The notes beneath the pieces were generated by a model. The model saw nothing but the letters and a program-made list of their open reading frames with translations. It was not told the origin of the DNA and did no database searches. A stretch of DNA of 64,000 nt from Streptomyces sp. MNU76 (GTDB lineage: Bacteria; Actinomycetota; Actinomycetes; Streptomycetales; Streptomycetaceae): contig NZ_JAJKLK010000009.1 in NCBI RefSeq assembly GCF_020982545.1, positions 124,001 through 188,000 of the forward strand, in the 5' to 3' direction. Below are positions 42,195 to 50,858 of the stretch, piece after piece (position 1 is the stretch's first letter; every line of letters begins with the position of its first letter). The position numbers were made by a program, and so were the translations under genes.

Positions 42195-43497
42195 CGAGCA
42201 TCAGGTACGCACGACCGAGCACGAGGCGCAGGCCAACCTGAAGGCAGTGCTTCAGCTGTGCGCGGCGGGCCGGCTGCGGTGCAGCGAGAAGACACTCCGC
42301 CCCTCCGCGGCGACGGTCAAAGCGGTCGCGGAAGCGCTCAGCGGCGGCGACTTCTACACCGAGGAACCCATCGCGTCCTTCGCCTGGCCGCTGCTGCTCC
42401 AGGCCGGCGGACTCTCTGAACTCGCCTCCGGCAGACTCGCGCTGACCGCACGCGGCAGGGCGGCACTGACCAAACCGGCGCACGAGACGCTCGCCCTGTT
42501 GTGGCGGCGCTGGCTCAGCCGTGGCGTGATCGACGAGTTCTCCCGCGTCGAAGCGATCAAGGGCCAGCGCGCGGCGAACGTCCTCACCGCCGTCAAGCCG
42601 CGCCGGGCCCAGGTCGGCGCGGCCCTGGCCGCCTGTCCACCCGGTGACTGGACCGACGTCGACACACTCTTCCGCATCATGCGCAAGGCCGGTCACGATC
42701 CCGGGATCGCCCGCAGCGAGCGCGCCCTGTGGAAGCTCTACCTGGAGGACCCCGAATACGGCAGCCTCGGCTACGACGGGTTCCACAACTGGGAACTCCT
42801 CCAGGGCCGCTACACCCTCGCCGTGCTCTTCGAGTACGCCGCCGTCCTCGGCCTGATCGATGTGGACTACCGGCCGCCGGTGGGCGCCCGCGACGACTAC
42901 CGCGACAACTGGGGCGCCGACTGGACCGACTGCATCAGCCGCTACGACGGCCTCCTCGCCCTCCGCCTCAACCCGCTCGGCGCCTACGCCACCGGACAGA
43001 CCGCCACCTACCTCCCCACCCCCGCACCGGCCGACACCGCCCCGAAGAGTTCTGGCGGCCTGAAGGTGCTCCCCAACCACGACGTGGTGGCCCTCGACGG
43101 ACTCGCCCCCGCCGAGGCCCTCCTCCTCGACGCCTTCGCCGAGCGCACCGGCGACCGCGTGTGGACCCTGACCCCCGCCTCGCTGCTCGCCGCCGTCGAC
43201 GCGGGCCGCGACCTCGCCGAACTCCGCCACCACCTGAACACCGCCACCACCGTGCCCCTCCCGCAGACGGTCACCACGCTCCTGTCCGACGCCACCCGCC
43301 GCGTCGGACAGGTCCGCGACACCGGGCCGGTGCACCTCGTCGAGTGCGCGGACCCCTCCGTCGCGGCTCTCCTCGCCACCGACCGCCGCACCCGCACCCA
43401 CTGCACCCGCCTCGGCGAACGCCACCTCGCCGTCCCCCTCGACAAACTCCCCGCATTCCGCAAGGCCGCCGTCGCCCAGGGCTACCCCGTCGGCTGA
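42169..43497 (+). CDS. module protein B, copy 1: XPB/Ssl2-N-like (Helicase_C_3-like) protein
   Basis: GTG at 42169 overlaps the A gene by 26 nt and gives 442 aa. No helicase motor motifs are present. The C-terminal 140 residues (LKVLPNHDVVALDGLAPAEA, LPQTVTTLLSDATRRVGQVR, VHLVECADPSVAALLATDRR) resemble the XPB/Ssl2-like N-terminal domain found beside actinobacterial helicases. The central region contains the blocks DEFSRVEAIKGQRAANVLT and LWKLYLEDPEYGSLGYDGFH. A close paralogue lies at 47516-49006. The function is unknown; DNA handling or defence is possible. Confidence 0.7.
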   Translation: MISDHDGHDEHQVRTTEHEAQANLKAVLQLCAAGRLRCSEKTLRPSAATVKAVAEALSGGDFYTEEPIASFAWPLLLQAGGLSELASGRLALTARGRAALTKPAHETLALLWRRWLSRGVIDEFSRVEAIKGQRAANVLTAVKPRRAQVGAALAACPPGDWTDVDTLFRIMRKAGHDPGIARSERALWKLYLEDPEYGSLGYDGFHNWELLQGRYTLAVLFEYAAVLGLIDVDYRPPVGARDDYRDNWGADWTDCISRYDGLLALRLNPLGAYATGQTATYLPTPAPADTAPKSSGGLKVLPNHDVVALDGLAPAEALLLDAFAERTGDRVWTLTPASLLAAVDAGRDLAELRHHLNTATTVPLPQTVTTLLSDATRRVGQVRDTGPVHLVECADPSVAALLATDRRTRTHCTRLGERHLAVPLDKLPAFRKAAVAQGYPVG

Positions 43498-43729
43498 CAC
43501 ACGCCCTCGTACGCACCGGACACGGACCAGCACAGTCAGTGGTCCCCGGGTTCAGGCCGAGGAAGCTCATCCAGGTCAGGGGGGTGAAGGTGCGCCCGTC
43601 GGCCGGCGCAATCGGGTGCCCGCCCGTGCCGTACTTATGGGTGTGCGCCGCGATGGAGCCAGTCCCGGTGGGCATACGAAACCACGGGCAGGGCCACGGA
43701 GCCGTGCCGCCAAAACCGCGGGAGCAGCC

Positions 43730-44296
43730 TCAGCGGATCTTCTTGAAGTCAGTGCGCACCGTGACCTCGACCCCGGCCAGGCTGAACCCGATCTCCTCAC
43801 CGAAGCGGTAAGGCACGGCCGAGGTGTATTCGTCGCCCTTCGGCACTTGGTAGAGCACGCACTCCCCAGTCAGCACGTCCACGATCAGATATGTCGAAAT
43901 CCCGCGCGCCGCGTACTGGTTGAGCTTGCGCCCGTAGTCCTGCCCGACTGTCGAACGGGACACGCTCTCCGCGACGAAATGCACATGCTTCTGATCGACG
44001 AACGCATCTCCGGGGCCGAGCGCGCCCGCGTCCACCACCAGCACATCGGGCTCGGGCGTGTACCCGTCCAGCTCTGGCAGTACTCCCTTGTCACGCGTGA
44101 CGTGCAGCCCGGACTCCCCGCCCAGCTGCTCCGCCAGCTGGGAGCGGATCGAATCGTCCGCCTCACTGTGCGCCTCCGTCACCGGCGACACGTACAGGCG
44201 CCCCTGGTCGAACAGCAGTTTGACCGCCTTGGGCAACTTCATCGAACGTCGCACCTGGCTCAACCACTGCGCGTACTCCGGATACATCGTGCTCAT
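43730..44296 (-). CDS. Uma2-family endonuclease
   Basis: The 188-aa product from ATG 44296 has the Uma2/PD-(D/E)xK layout: KLLFDQGRLYVSPVTEAHSE, then GYTPEPDVLVVDAGAL (first acidic residue) and HFVAESVSRSTVGQDYGRKL (E...K-type block), then YAARGISTYLIVDVLTGECV. Such nucleases are abundant in Actinobacteria and cyanobacteria, and their targets are unknown. It stands alone, downstream of the Mrr-like remnant on the same strand. Confidence 0.82.
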   Translation of the reverse strand: MSTMYPEYAQWLSQVRRSMKLPKAVKLLFDQGRLYVSPVTEAHSEADDSIRSQLAEQLGGESGLHVTRDKGVLPELDGYTPEPDVLVVDAGALGPGDAFVDQKHVHFVAESVSRSTVGQDYGRKLNQYAARGISTYLIVDVLTGECVLYQVPKGDEYTSAVPYRFGEEIGFSLAGVEVTVRTDFKKIR

Positions 44297-44359
44297 CGCG
44301 CCTCCATGCCCATCACGGGGTACCGCCATCGTACGGCCGGATGCAACGAGCCACCGGTC

Positions 44360-44622
44360 TTCCCATGTGCCCGCTTCCAGCGTGCTCGGTGACGGAAGTC
44401 GCCCTGTCCACGGCCGTTCACCTCGCTCAGGGACGGCAGGGCGGCCCGTTGTTCCACAGTCCGAGGCGACCTCGACGCCCGGCGAGGATTCCGTTCTGCA
44501 GCACAACCTCTTGGAGGGCCGCTGAAGCGCGTGGTCGTGACGAACGCGGCCAGGTCGGCACCGAAGTGCGCCTCGGCGCCCAGCAAGTCGTGTGGCTCCT
44601 GGCTCGCGATCGTGCTGACGAC
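44360..44622 (-). pseudogene. Mrr-like nuclease remnant (copy of 36144-36926 C-terminus)
   Basis: The frame TIASQEPHDLLGAEAHFGAD, LAAFVTTTRFSGP and further pieces (LSEVNGRGQGDFRHRARWKR) match the end of the intact Mrr-type gene at 36144. Frames shift between the two pieces and the N-terminal catalytic part is gone. DNA identity over about 260 bp is high, including the non-coding end. It is a duplicated and decayed segment. Confidence 0.8.
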
Positions 44623-45006
44623 ACCACAAGCCCTCTGACCAGCGGGAACCCGCTGTCCGCTGGTTGTAGTTCTGGTTGCGTTCACAGCCGGCATTCGGAA
44701 CATCTTGACAACAGACAGGCGCACGCTCCGCATCTGCGACCGATCCACCCAAGCGTCCGATGCCCTGCGGAACCCGGCAGTAGATATCCCGGCGGTTGCC
44801 CTGAGCCGTCGGCTGGCGTTGTGCCCCTGGAGGGCCTTGACGATCTCCGCCACGTTGGTTCGGGACGTGTCCCGCTCACAGGCTCGGCGCGCACCTGGCG
44901 GCGACCGCTATCCACCCCAATTGCCGTACCAGCGCCCCAGTTTGGTAGTGCAGGTCCATTGACAGGTACAACGGCCGCGTGGAGCCGAGGGGGAAGGAGA
45001 GGCGAC
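44623..45006. other. 384-bp stretch without a convincing gene
   Basis: No frame on either strand shows codon bias or a family motif. It lies between the Mrr-like remnant and the small gene at 45007. The promoter for that gene should be near its right end. Confidence 0.4.
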
Positions 45007-45351
45007 GTGTCCCTGACGAACCGGCACCGGGTGTCGGTGCTGCACATCGACCGTGACGCCGATCTGCCGTTGCAGTACGTCTACCTGCCGGAGAAGAACG
45101 CGTTCCGGACGCTGGGATACGTACGGCTGAGGGGGGTCACCGTCTTCGACGGCGTGAGCCATGCCGGACGGGACACCGACGATCAGCGGGACAAGTTCCT
45201 GCTGAAGGTCCTGACCGCATTGCTGGTCCCGCCACGCGAGGCGCGGCGCATCGTGCGCACGGCCGATCACCTCTCGGAGCAGGGAAGTCCGTCCGAGGCC
45301 GGTCCTGGGACGGGCCTCGGCGTGCACGAGCCGTATGCAAGGGGCTCCTGA
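45007..45351 (+). CDS. small hypothetical protein
   Basis: GTG at 45007 opens a 114-aa frame with good codon bias (VSLTNRHRVSVLHIDRDADL, PLQYVYLPEKNAFRTLGYVR). The middle is charged (GRDTDDQRDKFLLKVLTALL). No family is recognised. It is followed by a membrane-protein gene after 31 bp on the same strand. Confidence 0.55.
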   Translation: MSLTNRHRVSVLHIDRDADLPLQYVYLPEKNAFRTLGYVRLRGVTVFDGVSHAGRDTDDQRDKFLLKVLTALLVPPREARRIVRTADHLSEQGSPSEAGPGTGLGVHEPYARGS

Positions 45352-45382
45352 GTTCCCTGTCGGGCCCGGGGAGCACGGTGGC

Positions 45383-45895
45383 ATGCACTTGACCGGGCCC
45401 GGCATCGTCGTGGGGCTACTGAGCGGTCTGCTCGTCGGGTGGCTGTTGGCGGGCTGGAACGGCGCGGTGATCGGCGCGTTCGTGGGCGCGTCGACGTTCC
45501 CCGATCTGTTCATGGGTGGGTGGCAGGCCGTGCACGCGCGAAGCGCCCGCAACTATGTGGAGATCCACGACACGGTGGCCCTGCTGCTGGTCGCGGTCGG
45601 CACGGTCGCGGGGGGCGTGCTCGGCTATGCGCTCGGGAGCGAGGGCTTCGGCCAGGCACGCGGTGTATTCCTCGGTATGGCACTGGCGGCGTTCGCGCTC
45701 GCTCTGCTGGCCACGACCTTCAGCATGGTGCCGTTCCGGCAGCGGTCCGTGGCCTGGCTGGGCCCGCTGGTCGTGGGCGGGCTGGCCTGGGCTGCGTATG
45801 CGCTGTGGAACAGCCCTGTGGCGCTGGCGTTGGGGATCGTCCTGGGATCGGTGGTCGCCGGCGCCCTGGCGCAGCGGGTCGGCGGGGTCGGCTGA
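45383..45895 (+). CDS. glycine-rich multi-pass membrane protein
   Basis: The 170-aa product from ATG 45383 has five or six membrane helices (GIVVGLLSGLLVGWLLAG, VALLLVAVGTVAGGVLGYAL, VFLGMALAAFALALLATTFS, WLGPLVVGGLAWAAYALW, VALALGIVLGSVVAGAL). It shows no conserved catalytic motif that I recognise. It might be co-transcribed with the preceding small gene. Confidence 0.65.
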   Translation: MHLTGPGIVVGLLSGLLVGWLLAGWNGAVIGAFVGASTFPDLFMGGWQAVHARSARNYVEIHDTVALLLVAVGTVAGGVLGYALGSEGFGQARGVFLGMALAAFALALLATTFSMVPFRQRSVAWLGPLVVGGLAWAAYALWNSPVALALGIVLGSVVAGALAQRVGGVG

Positions 45896-45920
45896 CCTTG
45901 TGTGCGGGGCCGGAACGTGG

Positions 45921-46406
45921 TCAGGTGGCCGACGACTGGCCCTCGGGCCGCCCGCCTTCTTGGTCGGCGGGAGTGATGTCCCACGACCGGGACGCGGCGT
46001 CGTAGGAGATCCGGAACCGCCCGTCGGCCTTCTCCAGCGTGGCCACCACGTCCCGCAGATCCCGGGCGGCTTGCGCCGGCAGCCGCTTGGGCATCTTGAT
46101 GACCAACCGGCCGTCCCGCGCGACGATTTCAAGAAGTTCCGTGTCGGCGAGGCATGCGTCGATCTCCTCGCGTCGACCGTGGCGTACCAGGCCGGCGATC
46201 TTGGGCCAGACCTCCTCGCCGGCCTTGGTCGCGATGGCGGAGACGAAGGGTTGCAGTGCCGCGGTGGTCACGACCGCCGTCGCCAGATCCAGGAATCCGA
46301 TGCGCTCACCGCTGTCGCTCAGGTCGCAGTTCCAGCACCGCGCGGCAGTTCGCTGGTGACCGCAGGCCGGGCACGGGGATTTCGACACGTCGCCTGTCAT
46401 CCTCAC
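45921..46406 (-). CDS. zinc-ribbon hypothetical protein
   Basis: The 161-aa frame starts MRMTGDVSKSPCPACGHQRT and continues AARCWNCDLSDSG, giving an N-terminal CxxC...CxxC zinc ribbon. The rest (ATAVVTTAALQPFVSAIATK; LPAQAARDLRDVVATLEKAD) is helical. No function is recognised. It is divergent from the TPR remnant, whose start lies 111 bp away. Confidence 0.6.
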   Translation of the reverse strand: MRMTGDVSKSPCPACGHQRTAARCWNCDLSDSGERIGFLDLATAVVTTAALQPFVSAIATKAGEEVWPKIAGLVRHGRREEIDACLADTELLEIVARDGRLVIKMPKRLPAQAARDLRDVVATLEKADGRFRISYDAASRSWDITPADQEGGRPEGQSSAT

Positions 46407-46516
46407 CTCGCATCGGTGACCATCGGTGGGCCGTCGCGTCAGCGTGCACCGAAGGCCGGATCACCGCAAGATGGCGCGCGAGGGGCGGCAAGCACCACGT
46501 GGGGAAGGGGAATCGG

Positions 46517-47660
46517 GTGGTCGACCAGCTCATGAAGCACAATCAGCTCGCGCGTCGCGCGCTGTGGTTGCTGCAACGCGCCCACAAGAGACGCAGCGTC
46601 AGGAAGCTGGAGGCCGCGCGCCATGCGTTCGAGGACGTCCTGGAGATCATGTCGCCCCACCACCCGGACCGGCCGTCGTGCCTCAGCAACCTGAGCACGG
46701 CGCTGCGCCTCCAGTACGAGTGGACGTCGGACTCCGCCGCCCTCGACCGGCTCATGGAGGTCGACGAGCTGATCACACAGAGCCTTTCCGAGGAACACCC
46801 GCAGCGGAACCTGCACCGTCACAACCTGCGAAACGTCCTGACGGTACTCGTGGCCGGGCCCCGTCAGCCCGGTCTGCTCGCCCGTGCGGTTCCCCTCGCC
46901 AGGGAAGCCGCAGCCGATCCTGCCCACCGTTCTGTCTTCGTCGAAGCCCTGATCGTCTGTCTGGACGAACTGTACGAGCGCACCGAGGACGCGACCGTGC
47001 TTCTGGAGCTCATCGCACTGGACCGGGAAAGGGTGACCTCCGTCCCGGCCGACGATCCCGAGGTGGGGGCGTTCCTCAGCGACCTGGGCGCGGGCCTGCG
47101 CACGTTCGCCCTGCTGACGGGGCCCCGGAGGATCTGGCGGAGGCCGTCGGCATCGGGCTGCGGGCGGTCGAGAGATGTCCGTCCGGGCACGAGCACCGCG
47201 CGTTCTGCCTCAGCAGCCTGGGCAACTCGCTGCACGCACTGTTCGTCAAGCAGGACCGGTCACTGGCGACGTTGCGTGAGTCGATCGCCTACGGGCGGCA
47301 AGCGGTCGCGGTGGCACCGGACGGGCATCCGGCCCGCTCGTCCTGCCTGAGCAACCTCGGGATCGCGCTGCGCACGCTGTTCGAGGAGACCCGGGAACTC
47401 GACGCGCTCCACGAGGCCGTGCGGGTCAGCCGGGAGGCGGTCGCCAAGGCCGCGCCGGACGACGCCAGGTTCGCCCGGTACCTCGGCAATCTGAGCGCCG
47501 TCGACCAGGAGCTGTTCAAGCGGACCGGAGACACGAGCGCGATCCTGGAAGCGGTGACGGCCTCCCGCACGGCCGTGGAGCTGAGCCAGGCCGACACCCC
47601 CCAGAGAGCCGATCGGCTGAGCGATCTCGGCAACGCGCTGCACATCCTGTCCCAGGGTCC
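46517..47660 (+). pseudogene. TPR-repeat protein gene, frameshifted and 3'-truncated
   Basis: GTG at 46517 follows GGAAGGGG. The first frame carries TPR-type repeats (ARHAFEDVLEIMSPHHPDRP, SCLSNLSTALRLQYEWTSDS). Near 47119-47122 (GGGG) the coding sense moves to the next frame (PEDLAEAVGIGLRAVERCPS) with more repeats (SSLGNSLHALFVKQDRSLAT, RADRLSDLGNALHILSQG). Similar repeat proteins usually continue into a CHAT or other effector domain, but here the sequence runs into the end of the convergent module-B gene at about 47660. Whether the frameshift is genuine is uncertain; the truncation is clear. Confidence 0.65.
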
Positions 47661-49006
47661 GTACACCGCGTCCGCCGAGGGCGGCCCTGCCGGAGGGGAA
47701 TCCGTGCCGCGGAACGACATCGCAGACGGTCGGGAGAGACCGCAAGATGGCGCTCACCGATTCGGGTACACAGCACGCGCAGGCAGCGGTCGCTGATGAC
47801 GAGGGCTGCCAGTGCCTCGTCCGCGCACTCGATGAGATGGGTCTGCCCTGTATCGCGGAGCCGGCCGGTGCGGCGGCCAGCGTCGTCGAGCAGGGTGGTG
47901 ACGGTCTGGGGCACGGGGTGCGAGGCCGCCTGGTTCAGGTAGCCACGGAGCTCGTCGAGGGTGTGCCCGCGGTCGAGGGCGTGCAGAAGAGCAGCGGTGG
48001 TGAGCGTCCAGATCCGGTCGGTTTTCCGGTCGCAGAAGGCGTCCAGGAGGAGTGTGGCGGCGGAGGGCAGCCCATCGAGGGCGACGATGTCGAAGTTCGC
48101 CAGGACGGTGACCCTGCCCGTCAGGGCGGCCGAGACAGGGGACTGAGCAGGGGCGTAGTCGCCCGTGAGGCCGACTGCGTGGGCACCCAGGGGATTGAGG
48201 CGGAGTGCGGACAGGCCGTCGTAGCGGCTGAGCTGGTCGAGGTAGTCGGCACCCCAGTTGTCCCGGTAGTCATCGCGGGCGCCCGCCGGGGGGACGTACT
48301 CGATGTCGACAAGACCGAGCGTGGCGGCGTACTCGAAGAGCACCGCCAGGGTGTACCGACCCTGGAGGAGGGACCAGCCGTGGTAGCCGTCGTAGCCGAG
48401 GCTGCCGTATTGCGGATCCTCCAGGTACAGCTTCCACAGGGCGCGTTCACTGCGGTGGACGACCGGATTCAGGCCGGCCGCGCGCATGTCCGTGAACAGG
48501 CCGTCGACGGACGTCCACTCGCCCGGGGTGAGGCCGGCCAGCGCTTGGCCGACGAGCTTGCGGCGCGGTTTGGCGGCGGTCAGGACGTTCGCCGAGCGCT
48601 GGCCCTTGATCTTCTCGACGCGGGAGAACTCGTCCAGGAGGTTGTTGTTCAGCCAGCGTTGCCATAGCTGGGCAATGGTCAGGTGCGGAGGCCGGGTCAG
48701 CGCGGTCTTCCCGCGCGCGGTCAGCACCAGCCGACCGCCGGTGAGCTGGGCGAGGCCGCCTGCCTGGAGCAGCATCGGCCAAGCGAAGGCGGCGATGGCC
48801 TCGTGCGGATAGAAGTCGCCGCCGTCCAGGACGTCGGCCACCGTCGCGACGGTGGCGGCCCCGGGGCGGCGGGTCTTTTCGCTGCACCGCAGCTTCCCCG
48901 TCATACACAGGCGCAGCACCGCCAGCAGGCTGGCCTGCGCCGCGTGCTCGGTGTGCCGGCTCCGGGGAGTGCCGGTGGGCTCCTGTTGCTGCTCGACCGG
49001 TATCAC
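47516..49006 (-). CDS. module protein B, copy 2: XPB/Ssl2-N-like protein with altered end
   Basis: This is paralogous to the gene at 42169, in the opposite orientation. Shared blocks are ALWKLYLEDPQYGSLGYDGY, EFSRVEKIKGQRSANVLTA, ARDDYRDNWGADYLDQLSRY and TVLANFDIVALDGLPSAAT. Similarity to copy 1 ends near 47690. There one lost base removes the normal stop, and the frame runs on to 47516 as low-quality Arg-rich text. It may therefore be a slightly damaged copy. It follows the A copy by 40 bp. Confidence 0.65.
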   Translation of the reverse strand: MIPVEQQQEPTGTPRSRHTEHAAQASLLAVLRLCMTGKLRCSEKTRRPGAATVATVADVLDGGDFYPHEAIAAFAWPMLLQAGGLAQLTGGRLVLTARGKTALTRPPHLTIAQLWQRWLNNNLLDEFSRVEKIKGQRSANVLTAAKPRRKLVGQALAGLTPGEWTSVDGLFTDMRAAGLNPVVHRSERALWKLYLEDPQYGSLGYDGYHGWSLLQGRYTLAVLFEYAATLGLVDIEYVPPAGARDDYRDNWGADYLDQLSRYDGLSALRLNPLGAHAVGLTGDYAPAQSPVSAALTGRVTVLANFDIVALDGLPSAATLLLDAFCDRKTDRIWTLTTAALLHALDRGHTLDELRGYLNQAASHPVPQTVTTLLDDAGRRTGRLRDTGQTHLIECADEALAALVISDRCLRVLCTRIGERHLAVSPDRLRCRSAARIPLRQGRPRRTRCTDPGTGCAARCRDRSADRLSGGCRPGSAPRPCGRPSPLPGSRSCLRSA

Positions 49007-49045
49007 TGCCCGTCCTTCCCGACTCGTGCCGCTTGCGTCCCGTTC

Positions 49046-49546
49046 CTACGGATGGGCAACGTAGTCGTAGTCGTCCGGTCCGCAGGTGCGCTCAAGGATC
49101 TGGACCACCTTGCGCGGGTTGTCGTAGGGGCCGGAGAGGTAGAACGGCTTGCCGTCCCGACCGATGACGGGCCGGTCGCCGGGCGGGGCACCCAGGTGCA
49201 CTGCGGCGTCGGCAAAGCCGTCCGCAGGCTCGAAGCCAAGACCGCGCGCGTAGGCGACCGCATCGTGCACGATCGTCTGCGCCTGCTCCACGCCGATCGG
49301 CAGCGGCCGGTGGTCGAAGGCCGAGTAGTACATCGGTACGTACGTGGTCAGGGATCCGGACCCCATCACCTCGGGATCGGTGACGTTCTTGACTCCCAGG
49401 CAGTACACGTCCACCAGGAACCCGGTGACGGTCACCCTGCTGCCACGTTCCTGGCGGGCCAGCAGAATCTGGGCGAAGCCGCCCGTGCCCGGGTCCGACT
49501 CCTGACCGAGGGGGTCGGCCGCCGCCCAGGCCAGGGCTTCGGCCAT
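49046..49546 (-). pseudogene. module protein A, copy 2: N-terminally truncated
   Basis: The frame MAEALAWAAADPLGQESDPG followed by FAQILLARQERGSRVTVTGF and FLVDVYCLGVKNVTDPEVMG matches copy 1 without its HTH. Homology (VVGCWVNAG) continues upstream to about 49590 in a different frame, so a base has been lost near 49550. Beyond that, a fragment of an unrelated gene is found. This copy has lost its N-terminal HTH and is probably inactive. Confidence 0.65.
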
Positions 49547-49597
49547 GTCCAGTCCTGCGCTCAGCCCGCGTTGACCCAGCAGCCGACCACCGGCCGC

Positions 49598-49851
49598 AAG
49601 CAGTTCCAGACAGCCTCAGCCGGGCTCCGCCATCCGCACTGCGTGGACGGCGCCGGGGCGTGCCCGCCCGAGGACTGCGGCGGCGCCCCCGGCTACAGCG
49701 ACCCTCGAAGTGACCCTTGCCGACCCGGCGCATGAGGAACACCACGCCATGCTGGTCTGGCTCGGACTTCGGTCCGCCACGGAATCCGCCCCTGACCGTT
49801 TCACGCCGGACGAGGCCAACGCACGACTGCTGAGCCCCACAGCACCATGAA
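49598..49851 (+). pseudogene. plasmid pRiA4b ORF-3 family fragment
   Basis: The frame RHPHCVDGAGACPPEDCGGA followed by PGYSD, and in the next frame LADPAHEEHHAMLVWLGL and DRFTPDEANARLLS, is the C-terminal signature of the pRiA4b ORF-3/IS1096 TnpR-like family. One base separates the two parts and the N-terminal half is missing. It butts against the broken A copy, marking another junction of the rearranged zone. Confidence 0.7.
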
Positions 49852-49981
49852 AGACGAGCCGTCCGGCCACGCCATCGTTCACGGCCCTGGGTGCTACCGG
49901 CTGCTCCACCGGCCCCGCCACGCTTGGACAAGGACGTACGGGCCGACCTCCCCTCCCACGCGTTCGGGTCTTCGGTGTCGA

Positions 49982-50395
49982 CTACACGGCGACGAGGCGC
50001 ACTCTGTCGCCGCAGAGCTTCGCCATGTCGTCGATGTCCGAGGTGAGCATGACGACCGGGCGGCGCTGACGCAGCGCCATCTCGGCCACGGCAGCGTCGA
50101 TGGCGTATTTGTGACCATGCAGCCCGGCGTTGATCAGCATGGCTGAGGCGGCCTTGGCCTCCTCGTCGCCGATGTGCACGATCCGCACGCCGGACAGGAC
50201 CCAGGCGAGCCGCGCCTTGTCGGTCCGGCGATGCACCCCTTCGATGATGGTGAGTGCGCTGATGACCACCTCCATGCCCCGCATGCGGGCTTCGGCGATG
50301 AGGGCGACGACGGGCTCATGATCACTGACGAACTTCGACAGGCCCTGACAGTCGAGAACGAGAGTGCCTTCGTGACTCAGCTTGCGGCGGGCCAC
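49982..50395 (-). CDS. PIN-domain toxin (VapC-like)
   Basis: Likely ribonuclease toxin of a toxin-antitoxin pair. The 137-aa protein has a first acidic residue in LVLDCQGLSKFVSDHEP, a second acidic cluster in SALTIIEGVHRRTDKARLAW (E of IIEG), a third in HKYAIDAAVAEMAL, and a last one in VVMLTSDIDDMAKLCG. These give the usual PIN order D-E-D-D. It overlaps the antitoxin gene by 19 nt, as is normal for vapBC. Being 0.5 kb from the right end, it could stabilise the element. Confidence 0.83.
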   Translation of the reverse strand: MARRKLSHEGTLVLDCQGLSKFVSDHEPVVALIAEARMRGMEVVISALTIIEGVHRRTDKARLAWVLSGVRIVHIGDEEAKAASAMLINAGLHGHKYAIDAAVAEMALRQRRPVVMLTSDIDDMAKLCGDRVRLVAV

Positions 50396-50661
50396 TGCCC
50401 CTCCTCGGCGAACACCTCGTCGAAGACCCGGCGTGCCCGCTCCTGCTCGTGCTCGGAGATCGGCCCCTGACGGCGTTCGTAGTCGGCCAGGTACTCATCC
50501 AGGATCTGACCGCGCAGCTCGCGCTCCACCGCTTCGGTGATGAACGCGGAGAACTCACGCTTGCCGACCCGTCGGCGGATCGCCTCTGCCGTCCCCTCAG
50601 GGAGGGAGAGGCTGACCCTGGTGGCTGGCCCTTCGCCGACGCTGTAAGGAATCTCGCTCAT
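50377..50661 (-). CDS. ribbon-helix-helix antitoxin (VapB-like)
   Basis: The 94-aa product from ATG 50661 reads MSEIPYSVGEGPATRVSLSL and then PEGTAEAIRRRVGKREFSAF, an RHH DNA-binding part. FITEAVERELRGQILDEYLA follows. The C-terminal helix (PISEHEQERARRVFDEVFAE) would wrap the toxin. It is the first gene of the pair and probably autoregulates the promoter just upstream. Confidence 0.8.
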   Translation of the reverse strand: MSEIPYSVGEGPATRVSLSLPEGTAEAIRRRVGKREFSAFITEAVERELRGQILDEYLADYERRQGPISEHEQERARRVFDEVFAEEGQWPAAS

Positions 50662-50742
50662 GAACCGACATTATCAAACCAGTAGGAATTCGGCCTGGGT
50701 GCAGTACCCCTCGAAGGACGCGAGCGCCCACCCGTCACCTCG

Positions 50743-50765
50743 TGGTCTCGGTTCTGGTCTCATTC
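50743..50765 (+). repeat. candidate arm-type integrase sites, right end
   Basis: TGGTCTCGGTT (50743-50753) and TGGTCTCATTC (50755-50765) lie 12 bp apart, about 95 bp inside the right attachment repeat. They match the paired TGGTCTCAGTT words inside the left end in order and spacing. Confidence 0.45.
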
Positions 50766-50858
50766 ACCTACGTTCAGCGGCGTCCGGACTCCGCTGAACG
50801 GTCCGCTCCACGGCAGGTCAGAACACCCACAACCACCTCCGAACCCCCAGACGAACAG

